A stretch of 64,000 nucleotides of DNA from Burkholderia ambifaria AMMD (GTDB lineage: Bacteria > Pseudomonadota > Gammaproteobacteria > Burkholderiales > Burkholderiaceae): contig NC_008391.1 in NCBI RefSeq assembly GCF_000203915.1, positions 372,001-436,000 on the forward strand, in the 5' to 3' direction. The position numbers and the translations under genes are program-made. Position 1 is the first letter of the stretch; each line of letters starts with the position of its first letter. The notes under the pieces are model-generated. The model made no database searches and had not been told where the DNA came from. It was given only the letters and a program-made list of their open reading frames with translations. Below, piece by piece: positions 1-8,940 of the stretch.

Positions 1-1113
1 GATCGAGAGGCCGAACGTGAGCCACAGGCCCGCGCGCGGGATGCCCGACGCTTCGTCGACGCGCGTGAACACCTTGAAGAACGTGCCCGTCTTCGCCCAG
101 CCGTAGACGACGCGCGGCGTCGCGTTCATGTAGATGTTGCCGCAGCCGCTCGGCGAGATCATCGCGTCGGCGACGACCATCACCGCGAGCCAGCCCACGC
201 CGAGCGCGAGCGCGATGTCGCGGTACGGCAGCGAGAACGCCTTGCTCACGTCGTGCCAGCCGGCGGCGAGCATGTCGGTCGGGATGCTGCCGATGAACGC
301 GAGCTGCAGCAGCACGTAGATCAGCGTCGACAGCAGGATCGACAGGATCAGCGCGATCGGAATCGTGCGCTGCGGATTGCGCACTTCGCTCGCGACCGAC
401 ACGATCGGCGTGAGGCCCAGGTACGCGAAGATGATCCCGCCGGCCGACACGGCCATCTCGATGCCCGGCATGCCGAACGGCGCGAAGCCGTGCAGGGTCA
501 GGTTGGCGGGCTTGAAGAACGTGAACAGCACCGCGATCACCGACAGCGGCACGATGAACTTGAAGATGCTGATGACGTTGTTCGCCTTCGCGAACGTCTT
601 CACGCTCGAATAGTTCAGGTAAAAGAAGAAGCACAGCAGCCCGGCCTGCACGAGCCAGCCGAGCGTCGTCGGGTCGCTCGAGCCGGCCTTGGTGAGGCCG
701 GGGAACCACGCGGCCGCATACTGGCGCGCGGCGACCACTTCGATCGCGATCAGGCTCGAGAACGCGATCAGCGTGATGAAGCCCATCAGGTAGCCGAGCA
801 GCGGGCCGTGCGAGAACACCGGGTAGCGGACCACGCCGCCCGCGCGCGGCAGCGCGGCGCCGAGCTCGCAGTAGACGATGCCCAGCAGCAGCACCGAGAA
901 GCCGCCGAGCAGCCACGAGAAGATGCCGGCCGGGCCGGCGATCGTCGACACGTGACTCGCGGCGAACAGCCACCCCGAACCGAAGATCGCGCCGAGACCG
1001 ATGAACGTCAGGTCGGTCAGCGACAGCTGTTTCTTGAACTTGCCGTGACCGCCGTCGGCGGGCACGGAACGGGAAAGCGGGACGGAAGGGTGTGTGTTGC
1101 CTTGGCCTGGCAT
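1..1113 (-). CDS. APC-family amino acid permease (3' end beyond window)
   Basis: The reverse strand is open from an ATG at 1113 to the left edge, giving 371 codons with no stop. The first ~25 residues are polar; then comes LSLTDLTFIGLGAIFGSGWL, the typical first helix of amino acid-polyamine-organocation permeases, with the glycine-rich unwound GAIFGSGW segment. Several further hydrophobic helices follow. An AGGAGA ribosome site lies about 8 bases before the ATG (1121-1126), which fixes the start. It diverges from the hydroxyproline genes across a 630-base gap, so it may import proline, hydroxyproline or another amino acid; that is inferred from position only. The C-terminus is not in the window. 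Confidence 0.85.
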   Translation of the reverse strand, partial: MPGQGNTHPSVPLSRSVPADGGHGKFKKQLSLTDLTFIGLGAIFGSGWLFAASHVSTIAGPAGIFSWLLGGFSVLLLGIVYCELGAALPRAGGVVRYPVFSHGPLLGYLMGFITLIAFSSLIAIEVVAARQYAAAWFPGLTKAGSSDPTTLGWLVQAGLLCFFFYLNYSSVKTFAKANNVISIFKFIVPLSVIAVLFTFFKPANLTLHGFAPFGMPGIEMAVSAGGIIFAYLGLTPIVSVASEVRNPQRTIPIALILSILLSTLIYVLLQLAFIGSIPTDMLAAGWHDVSKAFSLPYRDIALALGVGWLAVMVVADAMISPSGCGNIYMNATPRVVYGWAKTGTFFKVFTRVDEASGIPRAGLWLTFGLSI

Positions 1114-1743
1114 GGGTTTGTCTCCTGGGAAATATCGGGGCAGGTGGAGTTGCGCCGCGCTCCGACGGAGCAGCGGCGCACACCTGCCGGCCGGCATGCG
1201 ACCGGTTCGAACGACCGGGCGGCCCGACGGCCGTTCATCCGCGGCGCCGGCTGGCGACGCGGCGAACGGACCTGTGCGGGCCATGCCGGACGGGAAGTGG
1301 CGATGCGACGGGGGAAGCCGTTGCACCGCCGGGGGAAGTCGCTTAGCGGTTCGCCCGGTTCTGTTCGGCGCGGTGCGCGGCGTCGAATGCAATGGAAGCG
1401 GCCGGTGCGAACCGGCTGCTGAGGGCGGGGGAAACTTCGGTCCGCGGGATGGCGTTTCGGCTCACTGCAATCTCCTGCTTCGTATTGCTTCCTGTTGCTA
1501 CGTATCGCTTCATCTCGGCCGGCGACAGGCGCGTCGACGTGCAACCAGTATCGCCGTGCGAACACCCATCACGCTTGAGTCGTATCGCGGAGCAGAATGA
1601 CGAAATCGGCACAGTGGCCGCAAGGGCTGCAAAAGGCGTTTCGCACTGTGCCGATTTCGTCGCCGTCCTCATCGAAAAGCCACAAGCGGACGGACGCGCG
1701 ACGGAGGAAGCTATGCTCCTTTCCCCACTTCGGACGGCTCATG
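1114..1743. other. Divergent intergenic region between permease and lhpA
   Basis: No convincing gene is seen in these 630 bases; the open frames across it have atypical composition. It should hold the promoters of both flanking genes. Its one striking element is an 18-bp perfect inverted repeat near 1600-1660, listed separately. A GGAGG at about 1704 precedes an ATG at 1712, but that frame is out of phase with lhpA and looks spurious. Confidence 0.5.
1599..1661. promoter_or_regulatory. 18-bp perfect inverted repeat upstream of lhpA
   Basis: Arms 1599-1616 (GACGAAATCGGCACAGTG) and 1644-1661 are exact reverse complements, separated by 27 bases. There is no T-run after the right arm, so a simple terminator for rightward transcripts is unlikely. 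The element lies 83 bases before the lhpA start and could be an RNA hairpin in its leader or a paired operator. Function is not known. Confidence 0.55.
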
Positions 1744-2676
1744 ATGAAGCGCATTCAGATCATCGATTCGCACACGGGCGGCGAACCCACGCGGCTCGTC
1801 GTGTCCGGCTTCCCCTCGCTCGGCAACGGCACGATGGCCGAGCGCCGCGACGTGCTCGCGCGCGAGCACAATCGCTACCGCACCGCGTGCATTCTCGAGC
1901 CGCGCGGTAGCGATGTGATGGTCGGCGCGCTGCTGTGCGAACCCGTGTCGCCGGAGGCTGCGGCCGGCGTGATCTTCTTCAACAACAGCGGCTACCTCGG
2001 GATGTGCGGGCACGGCACGATCGGCGTCGTGCGCACGCTGCATCACATGGGCCGCATCGAGCCGGGCGTGCACCGGATCGAAACGCCGGTCGGCACCGTC
2101 GAGGCGACGCTGCACGACGACCTGTCGGTCAGCGTGCGCAACGTGCTCGCGTATCGCCATGCGAAGGCCGTTGCCGTCGACGTGCCGGGCTACGGCCCCG
2201 TGAAGGGCGACATCGCGTGGGGCGGCAACTGGTTCTTCCTGATCAGCGATCACGGCCAGCGCGTGGCCGGCGACAACGTCGCCGCGCTGACCGCCTATTC
2301 GTCCGCCGTGCGCGAAGGGCTCGAGCGCGCGGGCATCACCGGCGCGAACGGCGGCGAGATCGACCATATCGAACTGTTCGCCGACGATGCCGAGCACGAC
2401 AGCCGCAGCTTCGTGCTGTGCCCGGGCCATGCGTACGACCGTTCGCCGTGCGGCACCGGCACGAGCGCGAAGCTCGCCTGCCTCGCGGCCGACGGCAAGC
2501 TCGAACCGGGCGTCGTGTGGCGGCAGGCGAGCGTGATCGGCAGCGTGTTCCAGGCGAGCTATGCGCAGGCCGACGGCGGCATCGTGCCGACGATTCGCGG
2601 CAGTGCGCATCTCAGCGCGGAAGCGACGTTGCTGATCGAGGAAGACGATCCGTTCGGCTGGGGCATCGTGTCGTGA
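1744..2676 (+). CDS. lhpA: 4-hydroxyproline 2-epimerase (proline racemase family)
   Basis: The 310-residue product matches the proline racemase/hydroxyproline epimerase family in length and motifs. It starts [19 protein letters not shown], has the first catalytic cysteine in MCGHGTIG (C88) and the second in SPCGTGTSA (C237). Family members with this Cys/Cys pair interconvert trans-4-hydroxy-L-proline and cis-4-hydroxy-D-proline in the cytosol, the first step of hydroxyproline catabolism. Epimerase rather than proline racemase is favoured by the dehydrogenase subunits that follow. Two ATGs stand side by side (1741, 1744); the second matches the usual family N-terminus, and no strong ribosome site separates them. 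The stop overlaps the next start by 4 bases, indicating translational coupling. Confidence 0.88.
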   Translation: MKRIQIIDSHTGGEPTRLVVSGFPSLGNGTMAERRDVLAREHNRYRTACILEPRGSDVMVGALLCEPVSPEAAAGVIFFNNSGYLGMCGHGTIGVVRTLHHMGRIEPGVHRIETPVGTVEATLHDDLSVSVRNVLAYRHAKAVAVDVPGYGPVKGDIAWGGNWFFLISDHGQRVAGDNVAALTAYSSAVREGLERAGITGANGGEIDHIELFADDAEHDSRSFVLCPGHAYDRSPCGTGTSAKLACLAADGKLEPGVVWRQASVIGSVFQASYAQADGGIVPTIRGSAHLSAEATLLIEEDDPFGWGIVS

Positions 2677-3800
2677 GCGAGGCAAGGACCGACGTCGTCG
2701 TGATCGGCGCTGGCATCGTCGGCGCCGCATGTGCGCATGAACTCGCGCAGCGTGGGCTGCGCGTGCTCGTCGTCGACGACGCCAGCGGCGGCGCGACCGG
2801 CGCCGGCATGGGGCACCTGGTCGCGATGGACGACAACGCGGCCGAACTCGCACTGAGCCATTACTCGATCGAGCTATGGCGCGCGTTGAGCGGCGACATG
2901 CCGGAAGGCTGCGCGTACCGCAACTGCGGCACGCTGTGGCTCGCGGCCGATTCCAACGAGATGGACCTCGCGCGCACCAAGCAGGCGACGCTCGCCGCGC
3001 ATGGCGTCGCAGGCGAGCTGATCGACGCGGCGACGCTCGCGCGGCTGGAGCCGATGCTGCGCGCGGGGCTCGGCGGCGCGCTGAAGATCCCGGGCGATGC
3101 GATTCTCTATGCGCCGGTCGCCGCGAGCTGGCTGTTGCAGCGCGCGCCGGGCATCACGTTGCGGCGCGACCGCGCGGTGGCGGTCGACGGCCCGAGCGTG
3201 ACGCTTGCGAGCGGCGACACGCTGCGCGCGGAACGCGTCGTCGTCGCGAACGGCGTCGCCGCGCGCACGCTGTTGCCTGAATTGCCGCTGCGCCCGAAGA
3301 AGGGCCATCTGCTGATCACCGACCGCTACCCGGGCCAGGTGTCGCACCAGCTCGTCGAGCTCGGCTATGCGGCAAGCGCGCACGCGAGCGACGGCACGTC
3401 CGTCGCGTTCAACGTGCAACCGCGGCCGACCGGCCAGCTGCTGATCGGCTCGTCGCGCCAGTTCGACACGGAAGACGCGCGCATCGAGCCGCCGGTGCTC
3501 GCGCGCATGCTGCGCCGTGCGGCCGGCTACCTGCCGGATCTGGCCGACCTGAACGGGATTCGCGCATGGACGGGCTTTCGTTCCGCGAGCCCCGACGGCT
3601 TGCCGCTGCTGGGCGAACATCCGGCGCGGCCGGGCGTGTGGCTCGCGGTCGGCCACGAAGGGCTCGGCGTGACGACCGCGCCGGGCAGCGCGCGACTTGT
3701 CGCCGCGTTGATGACCGGCGAGCGGCCGCCGATCGATATCGAACCGTATTTGCCGGGACGTTTCCTGACGACGTCACCCGTAGCCGGAGCGCTGACATGA
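2673..3800 (+). CDS. FAD-dependent D-hydroxyproline dehydrogenase, DAO-type (beta-like) subunit
   Basis: GTG start at 2673 in a GTGA overlap with lhpA; 375 residues. The N-terminus has a dinucleotide-binding GxGxxG fold ([21 protein letters not shown]) followed by an acidic strand end, and the C-terminus has the GLPLLGEHP...[17 protein letters not shown] pattern of D-amino-acid-oxidase/glycine-oxidase flavoproteins (HcnC/OoxB-like). In hetero-oligomeric D-hydroxyproline dehydrogenases this subunit oxidises cis-4-hydroxy-D-proline to the pyrroline carboxylate. The next two genes encode the matching 2Fe-2S small subunit and a second flavoprotein, which supports this assignment over a simple glycine oxidase. 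Confidence 0.82.
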   Translation: MSEARTDVVVIGAGIVGAACAHELAQRGLRVLVVDDASGGATGAGMGHLVAMDDNAAELALSHYSIELWRALSGDMPEGCAYRNCGTLWLAADSNEMDLARTKQATLAAHGVAGELIDAATLARLEPMLRAGLGGALKIPGDAILYAPVAASWLLQRAPGITLRRDRAVAVDGPSVTLASGDTLRAERVVVANGVAARTLLPELPLRPKKGHLLITDRYPGQVSHQLVELGYAASAHASDGTSVAFNVQPRPTGQLLIGSSRQFDTEDARIEPPVLARMLRRAAGYLPDLADLNGIRAWTGFRSASPDGLPLLGEHPARPGVWLAVGHEGLGVTTAPGSARLVAALMTGERPPIDIEPYLPGRFLTTSPVAGALT

Positions 3801-3850
3801 AACGACCCCCACGCTCACTTCATTCGCTTGGGGGGACGCAATCCCTCCGT
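3801..3850 (+). promoter_or_regulatory. C5/G6 stem-loop in the gap between dehydrogenase subunit genes
   Basis: Just after the flavoprotein stop, CCCCC (3806-3810) can pair with GGGGG (3831-3835) around ACGCTCACTTCATTCGCTTG. The text resembles a C-run/G-run intergenic repeat that I recall from Burkholderia and relatives. It breaks an otherwise overlapping operon, so it may adjust subunit stoichiometry or mRNA stability. Confidence 0.4.
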
Positions 3851-3900
3851 CTCTCCGAGGCCGATTCCCGTACGTGCAGGGTGGCCCGGCGGAGGCTGAC

Positions 3901-4134
3901 ATGATCATTCATCTGGACGGCCGCGCGCTGACGGTGGCCGACGGTGCGACCGTCGCGGCCGCCGTCGCGGCGAGCGGCGACGACACGACGCGCGTGTCGT
4001 GCACGGGTGCGGCGCGCGCGCCGTTTTGCGGTATGGGCATCTGCCAGGAGTGCAGGATGACGATCGACGGCCGCCGTCGTCTGGCCTGCCAGACGCTGTG
4101 CCGCGACGGGATGCGGGTGGAGCGCACGCGATGA
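3901..4134 (+). CDS. (2Fe-2S)-binding small subunit of hydroxyproline dehydrogenase
   Basis: A 77-residue protein. The start at 3901 is supported by GGAGG about 6 bases upstream; an in-frame ATG at 3874 lacks one. The sequence is a minimal 2Fe-2S ferredoxin domain with the motif PFCGMGICQEC and a further Cys near residue 66 (LACQTLC), as in the gamma subunits of HcnABC, opine and D-hydroxyproline dehydrogenases. It would pass electrons between the two flavoprotein subunits toward the respiratory chain. Its stop overlaps the next ATG by 4 bases. Confidence 0.85.
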   Translation: MIIHLDGRALTVADGATVAAAVAASGDDTTRVSCTGAARAPFCGMGICQECRMTIDGRRRLACQTLCRDGMRVERTR

Positions 4135-5399
4135 AACAGGAACGACTGAGCGTCGACGTCGCGATCGTCGGCGCGGGGCCGGCCGGGTTGTCGGCCGCGC
4201 GGGCCGCCGCACGAAGCGGCGCAACGGTCGCGATCGTCGACGACAACCCGCGCGCGGGCGGACAGATCTGGCGCCAGGCCGCCGCCGCGACGCCGGTGGC
4301 GGCCGCGGCGGAACGCCTCGCCGTGCTGCGGCAGCGGAACGTCACGCACCTCGCGGCCACGCGCATCGTCGCCGAAACGCAGCCGGGTACGCTGCTGCTC
4401 GAGGACGACGAGCGCGGCTTCCTGCTCGAATTCCGCACGCTGATCCTGTGCTGCGGCGCGCGCGAGTTGCTGCTGCCGTTCCCGGGCTGGACGCTGCCGG
4501 GTGTCACCGGCGCGGGCGGCCTGCAAGCATTGATCAAGTACGGCCTCGACGTGCGCGGGCAGCGCACGGTGATCGCCGGCAGCGGCCCGCTGCTCCTCGC
4601 GAGCGCGGCGACGGCCCGACAGGCAGGCGCGCAGGTGTCGCACGTACTCGAACAGGCGGCATGGGGCGACGTGGCCGGTTTCGGCGCAGGGCTGTGGCGC
4701 TGGCCGTCGAAACTCGCGCAGGCCGCGAAGCTCGTCACGGCCGCCTACCGGCCCAACGCCTACGTCGTCGAAGCGTTCGGCGACAAGCGGCTGGAACGCG
4801 TGCGGATCCGGCAGGGCGAGCGCGAGTTCGACGTCGACTGCGACCGGCTCGCGTGCGGCTTCGGCCTCGTGCCGAACACCGTGCTGCCGAGCCATCTCGG
4901 TTGCCGGATCGAGAACGGCGCGGTCGTGGTCGACGCGCATCAGCGCACGAGCCGCGACGGGTATTTCGCCGCGGGCGAGTGCACGGGTGTCGGCGGCAGC
5001 GAACTGGCGATGGTCGAAGGCGAGATCGCGGGCTGCGCGGCCACCGGGCAAGTGGCGCCGCTGGCCGCGCTGGTGGCGCGACGTGCGCACTGGCAGGCGT
5101 TCGCGGACGCGGTGCGCGAGCGCTTCGCGATCCGCGAGCCGATCCGCCGGCTCGCGCGGCCCGATACGCTGCTGTGCCGTTGCGAAGACGTGCGCTTCGA
5201 CGCGGTCGCGCCGGCGCCGGGCTGGACGGCCGCGAAGCTGCAGACGCGCTGCGGGATGGGCGCATGCCAGGGCCGCGTGTGCGGCGCGGCCGCGCAGGCG
5301 CTGTTCGGCTGGACGCCGCCGGTGCCGCGCACGCCGCTCGTGCCCGCGCGGGTCGGTACGCTGATGCTGGACGACACGGCGGCCTGCGACGGGGCTTGA
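4131..5399 (+). CDS. FAD/NAD(P)-binding oxidoreductase, alpha-like subunit of hydroxyproline dehydrogenase
   Basis: 422 residues, starting in an ATGA overlap. The N-terminal Rossmann motif is VAIVGAGPAGLSAARAAARSG, with a second nucleotide-binding region near residues 145-165 (RTVIAGSGPLLLASA). The last 70 residues carry four cysteines as LLCRCEDV...TRCGMGACQGRVC, a BFD-like 2Fe-2S domain typical of OoxA/HcnB-type subunits. With the two preceding genes it forms the alpha-beta-gamma dehydrogenase set seen beside hydroxyproline epimerases. Later pathway enzymes (deaminase, semialdehyde dehydrogenase) are not in this window. Confidence 0.82.
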   Translation: MKQERLSVDVAIVGAGPAGLSAARAAARSGATVAIVDDNPRAGGQIWRQAAAATPVAAAAERLAVLRQRNVTHLAATRIVAETQPGTLLLEDDERGFLLEFRTLILCCGARELLLPFPGWTLPGVTGAGGLQALIKYGLDVRGQRTVIAGSGPLLLASAATARQAGAQVSHVLEQAAWGDVAGFGAGLWRWPSKLAQAAKLVTAAYRPNAYVVEAFGDKRLERVRIRQGEREFDVDCDRLACGFGLVPNTVLPSHLGCRIENGAVVVDAHQRTSRDGYFAAGECTGVGGSELAMVEGEIAGCAATGQVAPLAALVARRAHWQAFADAVRERFAIREPIRRLARPDTLLCRCEDVRFDAVAPAPGWTAAKLQTRCGMGACQGRVCGAAAQALFGWTPPVPRTPLVPARVGTLMLDDTAACDGA

Positions 5400-5412
5400 C
5401 GCGCGTTGGCGG

Positions 5413-5438
5413 GACGGCCCGGTTCGAGCCGGGCCGTC
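5413..5438 (+). terminator. Stem-loop after the hydroxyproline operon
   Basis: A perfect 10-bp stem (GACGGCCCGG / CCGGGCCGTC) with loop TTCGAG lies 14 bases after the last dehydrogenase stop. The following bases are not a T-run, so it may work weakly or with Rho. Confidence 0.5.
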
Positions 5439-5472
5439 GGCGCCTTCTGAGGGACGGCAGCGGGCGATGGTG

Positions 5473-5520
5473 CGAATCGTCAATATATAAGTTGATATAA
5501 TATCGATTCGTTAATCGTGT
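5473..5520 (+). promoter_or_regulatory. AT-rich promoter/operator of the bigR-like gene
   Basis: Within GC-rich surroundings there is an abrupt AT-rich stretch with a perfect -10 hexamer TATAAT (5496-5501). A CGATT-N4-AATCG dyad follows (5504-5517), and TATATAA-like direct and inverted text overlaps the -10. No good -35 is seen. BigR-family repressors bind AT-rich palindromes over their own promoter, so autoregulation is likely. Confidence 0.5.
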
Positions 5521-5532
5521 GCCGCCGCTCCC

Positions 5533-5883
5533 ATGAACACCGATCCTTCCGCCGGGCTGCCCGAGCCCGACCAGATGCGCGCAGCCGCCGAATCGGCGTG
5601 CGCGCTGCTCAAGGTGCTGTCCAATCCAGACCGGTTGCTGCTGCTGTGCGAACTGTCGCAAGGCGAACGCTGCGTGAGCGATCTCGAGGCGCGGCTGGAT
5701 ATTCGCCAGCCGACGCTGTCGCAGCAGCTCGGCGTGTTGCGGGACAACGCGCTCGTCCGCACGCGCCGCGAAGGCAAGAACATCCACTATTCGCTCGACA
5801 GCCCGGCCGCGATCGCGGTGATGGGCGTGTTGTACGAACAGTTCTGCGGCCCGGCCGCGAAAGGGAAGCGCCATGCAGCTTGA
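5533..5883 (+). CDS. ArsR-family repressor, BigR/SqrR-like persulfide sensor
   Basis: 116-residue winged-helix protein. The helix-turn-helix is seen as VSDLEARLDIRQPTLSQQLGVLRDNALVRTRREGKNIHY (about residues 48-86). Cys39 (in LLLLCELSQGE) and Cys105 (in YEQFCGP) sit where the redox-switch cysteines of BigR/SqrR lie; Cys47 is extra. Those proteins sense reactive sulfur species by forming a di- or polysulfide bridge. The two sulfur-permease genes downstream fit this: the stop overlaps the next start. The metal-binding ELCVCDL motif of arsenic-sensing ArsR is absent. Confidence 0.8.
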   Translation: MNTDPSAGLPEPDQMRAAAESACALLKVLSNPDRLLLLCELSQGERCVSDLEARLDIRQPTLSQQLGVLRDNALVRTRREGKNIHYSLDSPAAIAVMGVLYEQFCGPAAKGKRHAA

Positions 5884-6307
5884 TGCGCTTCATTTCACGC
5901 CCTGGCTGTCGCTTGCCGGCGGCGTGCTGATCGGGCTGGCGGCTGCGTGGCTCATCGCGTTCAACGGGCGGATCGCCGGGATCAGCGGCATCGTCGGCGG
6001 CCTGTTCACGGCCGGCGCCGCGGAGCGCGACTGGCGTGCCGCATTCGTCGCCGGGCTGATCGCCGCGCCGCTGATGATGCGCATCGCCGGTGCCGCCGTG
6101 ACGCCGCAGGTCGATGCAGGCTGGGGCGAATTGCTGGCGGCCGGCCTGCTGGTCGGGATCGGCACGCGCTATGCGGGCGGATGCACGAGCGGCCACGGGG
6201 TGTGCGGGCTGTCGCGCGGTGCGACGCGATCGATTGTCGCGACGGCGGTGTTCATGGCCGCCGGCTTCGCGACCGTATTCGTGCGCCGGCACGTGCTCGG
6301 AGGCTGA
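5873..6307 (+). CDS. YeeE/YedE family sulfur-compound permease, first half
   Basis: 144-residue membrane protein with about four hydrophobic helices and the family signature GTRYAGGCTSGHGVCGLSR (near residues 101-119), which contains the conserved cysteines used for sulfur-compound passage in YeeE. It overlaps the repressor gene by 11 bases. Split YeeE/YedE pairs (PmpA/PmpB-like) in bigR operons are linked to sulfide or thiosulfate handling. Exact substrate cannot be read from the sequence. Confidence 0.82.
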   Translation: MQLDALHFTPWLSLAGGVLIGLAAAWLIAFNGRIAGISGIVGGLFTAGAAERDWRAAFVAGLIAAPLMMRIAGAAVTPQVDAGWGELLAAGLLVGIGTRYAGGCTSGHGVCGLSRGATRSIVATAVFMAAGFATVFVRRHVLGG

Positions 6308-6308
6308 C

Positions 6309-6731
6309 ATGCAGGCAGGATTCGCGTTTGTGGCGGGGCTGTTGTTCAGCGTCGGCCTCATCGTGTCGGGGATGGCCAACCCGCGGAAGGTGCTCGGTTT
6401 TCTCGACCTGGCAGGCCGTTGGGATCCGTCGCTCGCGTTCGTGATGGTTGGCGCGATCGGTGTCGCCGTGGTCGCGTTCGCATGGGCGAAGCGCCGCACG
6501 CGGTCGTGGCTCGGGCTGCCGATCCAGTGGCCGGCCACCCGGACGATCACCGTGCGGCTCGTCGCCGGGAGTGCCGTGTTCGGCATCGGCTGGGGGCTTG
6601 CGGGGTTCTGCCCGGGGCCGGCGCTTGTGTCGATCGGTCTGGGGTCGGTCAAGGGCATCGCGTTCGTCGTCGCGATGCTGGTCGGGATGGCATTGTTCGA
6701 ATGGATCGAGCGTGCGCGGAAGGTGCGGTAA
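6309..6731 (+). CDS. YeeE/YedE family sulfur-compound permease, second half
   Basis: 140-residue membrane protein starting one base after the preceding stop. It has the partner motifs SGMANPRKVLGFLD (residues 20-33) and GWGLAGFCPGPALVS with one conserved cysteine near residue 102. Together with the upstream gene it reconstitutes a full-length YeeE-like permease. No persulfide dioxygenase or sulfide:quinone reductase gene is adjacent, unlike several known bigR operons. Confidence 0.82.
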   Translation: MQAGFAFVAGLLFSVGLIVSGMANPRKVLGFLDLAGRWDPSLAFVMVGAIGVAVVAFAWAKRRTRSWLGLPIQWPATRTITVRLVAGSAVFGIGWGLAGFCPGPALVSIGLGSVKGIAFVVAMLVGMALFEWIERARKVR

Positions 6732-6855
6732 CCGAAGATCTCTGCCCGGTTGAATCGGTCCTGCGCGGCGACGGCGCTGGACGCGATCACGCTCGCCGCC
6801 GGATGAGGCGATACGAAGATGCATGACGATACCGGCGACGGCGCGAGCTACAGCG

Positions 6856-7206
6856 TCAGGGCTGTTCGCGCACATGCCGCTCGCCGAATGGCCACGCGGC
6901 CACCCGGTGCAGCCACGCGCGCCACGCGGCGAACACCCCGGCCCGGGCCGCGGGTTCCGCAACGGTCGCGTCGACCGGCTTTGCGCCGCTGGCCGTCAAC
7001 GTCGCGTGACCGGCCGCCTCGATCGTCAGGCATTCGCCCTGGTCGAGCACGCGACGGACGTAGTGCGGCGCATCAGGCAGCCAGTCGAGCCCGCCGTGGC
7101 GCAACGTGACCGCGAGCGCGCCGTCGAGCACGATGACCTGGCTGCCCTTGTCGAACCACGCAAAGTGGCTTTGCCCGGCGTCGAGCCGGATGTCTTGTGT
7201 TCGCAT
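6856..7206 (-). CDS. DUF2917 domain protein
   Basis: 116 residues, starting MRTQDIRLDAGQSHFAWFDKGSQVIVLDGALAVTLRHGG, with the C-terminal stretch WRAWLHRVAAWPFG. This matches the small DUF2917 family, which is common in Burkholderia and often sits next to a regulator gene. The core looks like a short beta-sandwich/cupin-like fold (alternating hydrophobics, GECLTIEAAGHATL). Function is unknown. It diverges from the MocR-type regulator downstream, which may control it. Confidence 0.7.
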   Translation of the reverse strand: MRTQDIRLDAGQSHFAWFDKGSQVIVLDGALAVTLRHGGLDWLPDAPHYVRRVLDQGECLTIEAAGHATLTASGAKPVDATVAEPAARAGVFAAWRAWLHRVAAWPFGERHVREQP

Positions 7207-7400
7207 GGCGAGTCCCTTTCCCGGTTGCGCAGCCCCGCGACGACGGGGCGACAGCGTGCAATCAGGTTAGGGAAACGCGCGCGGGCCGGACAGATTCAGG
7301 GGACGGGAATCTGTTGCGGTGCAGGCGGCGATTTTGGCCTGCTGTATCGGTGGGTTTTCCCCGAATCTGTATCTGGCGTGTGGCAGGGCGCGCGGGCACG

Positions 7401-8894
7401 ATGACCCGCATGACATCCCTCACCGACGCGCCCCGCACGCCTTTGCCGATGGCCGGCGAGCCGCTGTACGAACGACTCGCCGAGCATTACCGCCGCATCA
7501 TCGCGGCCGGCACGCTGTCGCCCGGCGACCGGATGCCGTCGGTGCGCGGATTCATGGCGCAGCACGGCGTGAGCCTGTCGACCGCGATCCAGGCGTTCCG
7601 GCGGCTCGAGGATACGGGCTTGTGCGAAGCACGGCCGCGCTCGGGCTACTTCGTGCGGCGGCGCGCGGTGGCCGCGCTCGATTCGCTGCCGGAATGCGAC
7701 GGGCCGCCGCTGAGCGTCGAGCCGCCATTCGCGGGGCTGCACGAACGCGTGTCGCGCGTGATCGATCGCGCGAACGCATCTCCCGATGCGTTGAATCTTG
7801 GCGGCGCGTCCGCGCTGGCGACGCTGTATCCGGCAGAGCGCCTGCAGGCGCTGGCGATCCGGCTGCTGCGGCGCAAGCCGACGCTGTTGACCGACGCAGG
7901 GCCGGTTGGCGGGTCGCCCGAATTCCGCCAGACGATGGCCAAGCGTGCGCTGTCGTACGGCGTGACCGTGTCGCCGGACGACGTGATGTCGACGAGCGGT
8001 GGCGTCGATGCGGTGAATCTCGCACTGCGCGCGGTGGCGCGCCCCGGCGACACGATCGCGATCGAATCGCCGGCCTTTTTCGGCTTGATCCAGCTGCTCG
8101 AAAGCCTCGGCCTGCGTGCGCTCGAGATTCCGGCCAGCCCGACGACCGGGCTGTCGATCGAAGCGCTCGACGTGGCGCTGACCGCATACCCGGACATTCG
8201 GGCCGTGGTCGTCGTGCCGAACCTGCAGAACCCGCTCGGCAGCGTGATGCCTGACGAGCGCAAGGCCGCGCTGGTCGCGCTGTGCTCGCGCCGCGGCGTG
8301 GCCGTGATCGAGGACGAGCCGTATCGCGAACTCGTCGAAGCGTCGCACACGGTGAAGCCCGTGAAGGCATGGGACCGCGACGGCACGGTGATCTACTGCC
8401 CGTCGTTCAACAAGGTGCTGGCGCCGGGGATGCGGCTCGGCTGGATGAGTGCGGGCCGCTGGCACGCGCGCGTGAAGATGCTCAAGTTCGCGCACAGCCG
8501 GCACAACGCCGCGTTGCTGCAGGCCGTCGCTGCCGAATTCGTCGGCTCGGGCGCGTTCGATCGCCACCTCCGCCGATTTCGCGAACAGCTTCGTGTGCAG
8601 CGCGACGTGACGATCGATGCGATCGCGCGTCATTTTCCGGCCGGCACGCGGATGAACCGGCCGCCGGGCGGCATGCTGCTGTGGATCGCGCTGCCGGACG
8701 GCGTGCGTTCCGAAGCATTGTTCGATGCGGCGCTGGCACGTGGAGTAAGGATCGCGCCCGGCTCGATCTTCTCGAATTCCGACCGCTTCGATGCCTATAT
8801 CCGGCTTGGGTGCACGCGGGTATTCGACTCGGCTCACGAAGCGGCCATCGAAACGCTCGGCCAGCTGATACGCGACGCGGCGGCCGCCGCGTAA
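7401..8894 (+). CDS. MocR-type transcriptional regulator (GntR HTH fused to aminotransferase domain)
   Basis: 497 residues from the ATG at 7401 (a second ATG is at 7410). An N-terminal GntR winged helix is seen at about residues 15-85 (LYERLAEHYRRIIAAGTLSPGDRMPSVR...SLSTAIQAFRRLE). A class I/II aminotransferase-like domain follows (about 115-497) with VVVPNLQNPLGSVM and the PLP-lysine region CPSFNKVLAPGMRLGWM. Such proteins bind pyridoxal phosphate as an effector sensor and do not transaminate. The gene diverges from the DUF2917 gene, a common pairing that suggests local control. Confidence 0.88.
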   Translation: MTRMTSLTDAPRTPLPMAGEPLYERLAEHYRRIIAAGTLSPGDRMPSVRGFMAQHGVSLSTAIQAFRRLEDTGLCEARPRSGYFVRRRAVAALDSLPECDGPPLSVEPPFAGLHERVSRVIDRANASPDALNLGGASALATLYPAERLQALAIRLLRRKPTLLTDAGPVGGSPEFRQTMAKRALSYGVTVSPDDVMSTSGGVDAVNLALRAVARPGDTIAIESPAFFGLIQLLESLGLRALEIPASPTTGLSIEALDVALTAYPDIRAVVVVPNLQNPLGSVMPDERKAALVALCSRRGVAVIEDEPYRELVEASHTVKPVKAWDRDGTVIYCPSFNKVLAPGMRLGWMSAGRWHARVKMLKFAHSRHNAALLQAVAAEFVGSGAFDRHLRRFREQLRVQRDVTIDAIARHFPAGTRMNRPPGGMLLWIALPDGVRSEALFDAALARGVRIAPGSIFSNSDRFDAYIRLGCTRVFDSAHEAAIETLGQLIRDAAAAA

Positions 8895-8910
8895 GCGGGC
8901 CGGCTTTCGG

Positions 8911-8940
8911 CCGAGCCGGGAGGCCGGCTACCGGGCTCGG
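8911..8940. terminator. Hairpin between convergent genes
   Basis: CCGAGCC (8911-8917) pairs with GGCTCGG (8934-8940) shortly after the MocR-type gene and before the end of the reverse-strand small gene. The spacer is itself GC-rich and partly self-complementary. There is no T-run on either side. Confidence 0.35.

Noticed and set aside
253..1422. Plus-strand 389-codon frame over the permease gene
   Set aside because: Shadow of the reverse-strand permease, whose helices and ribosome site are convincing.
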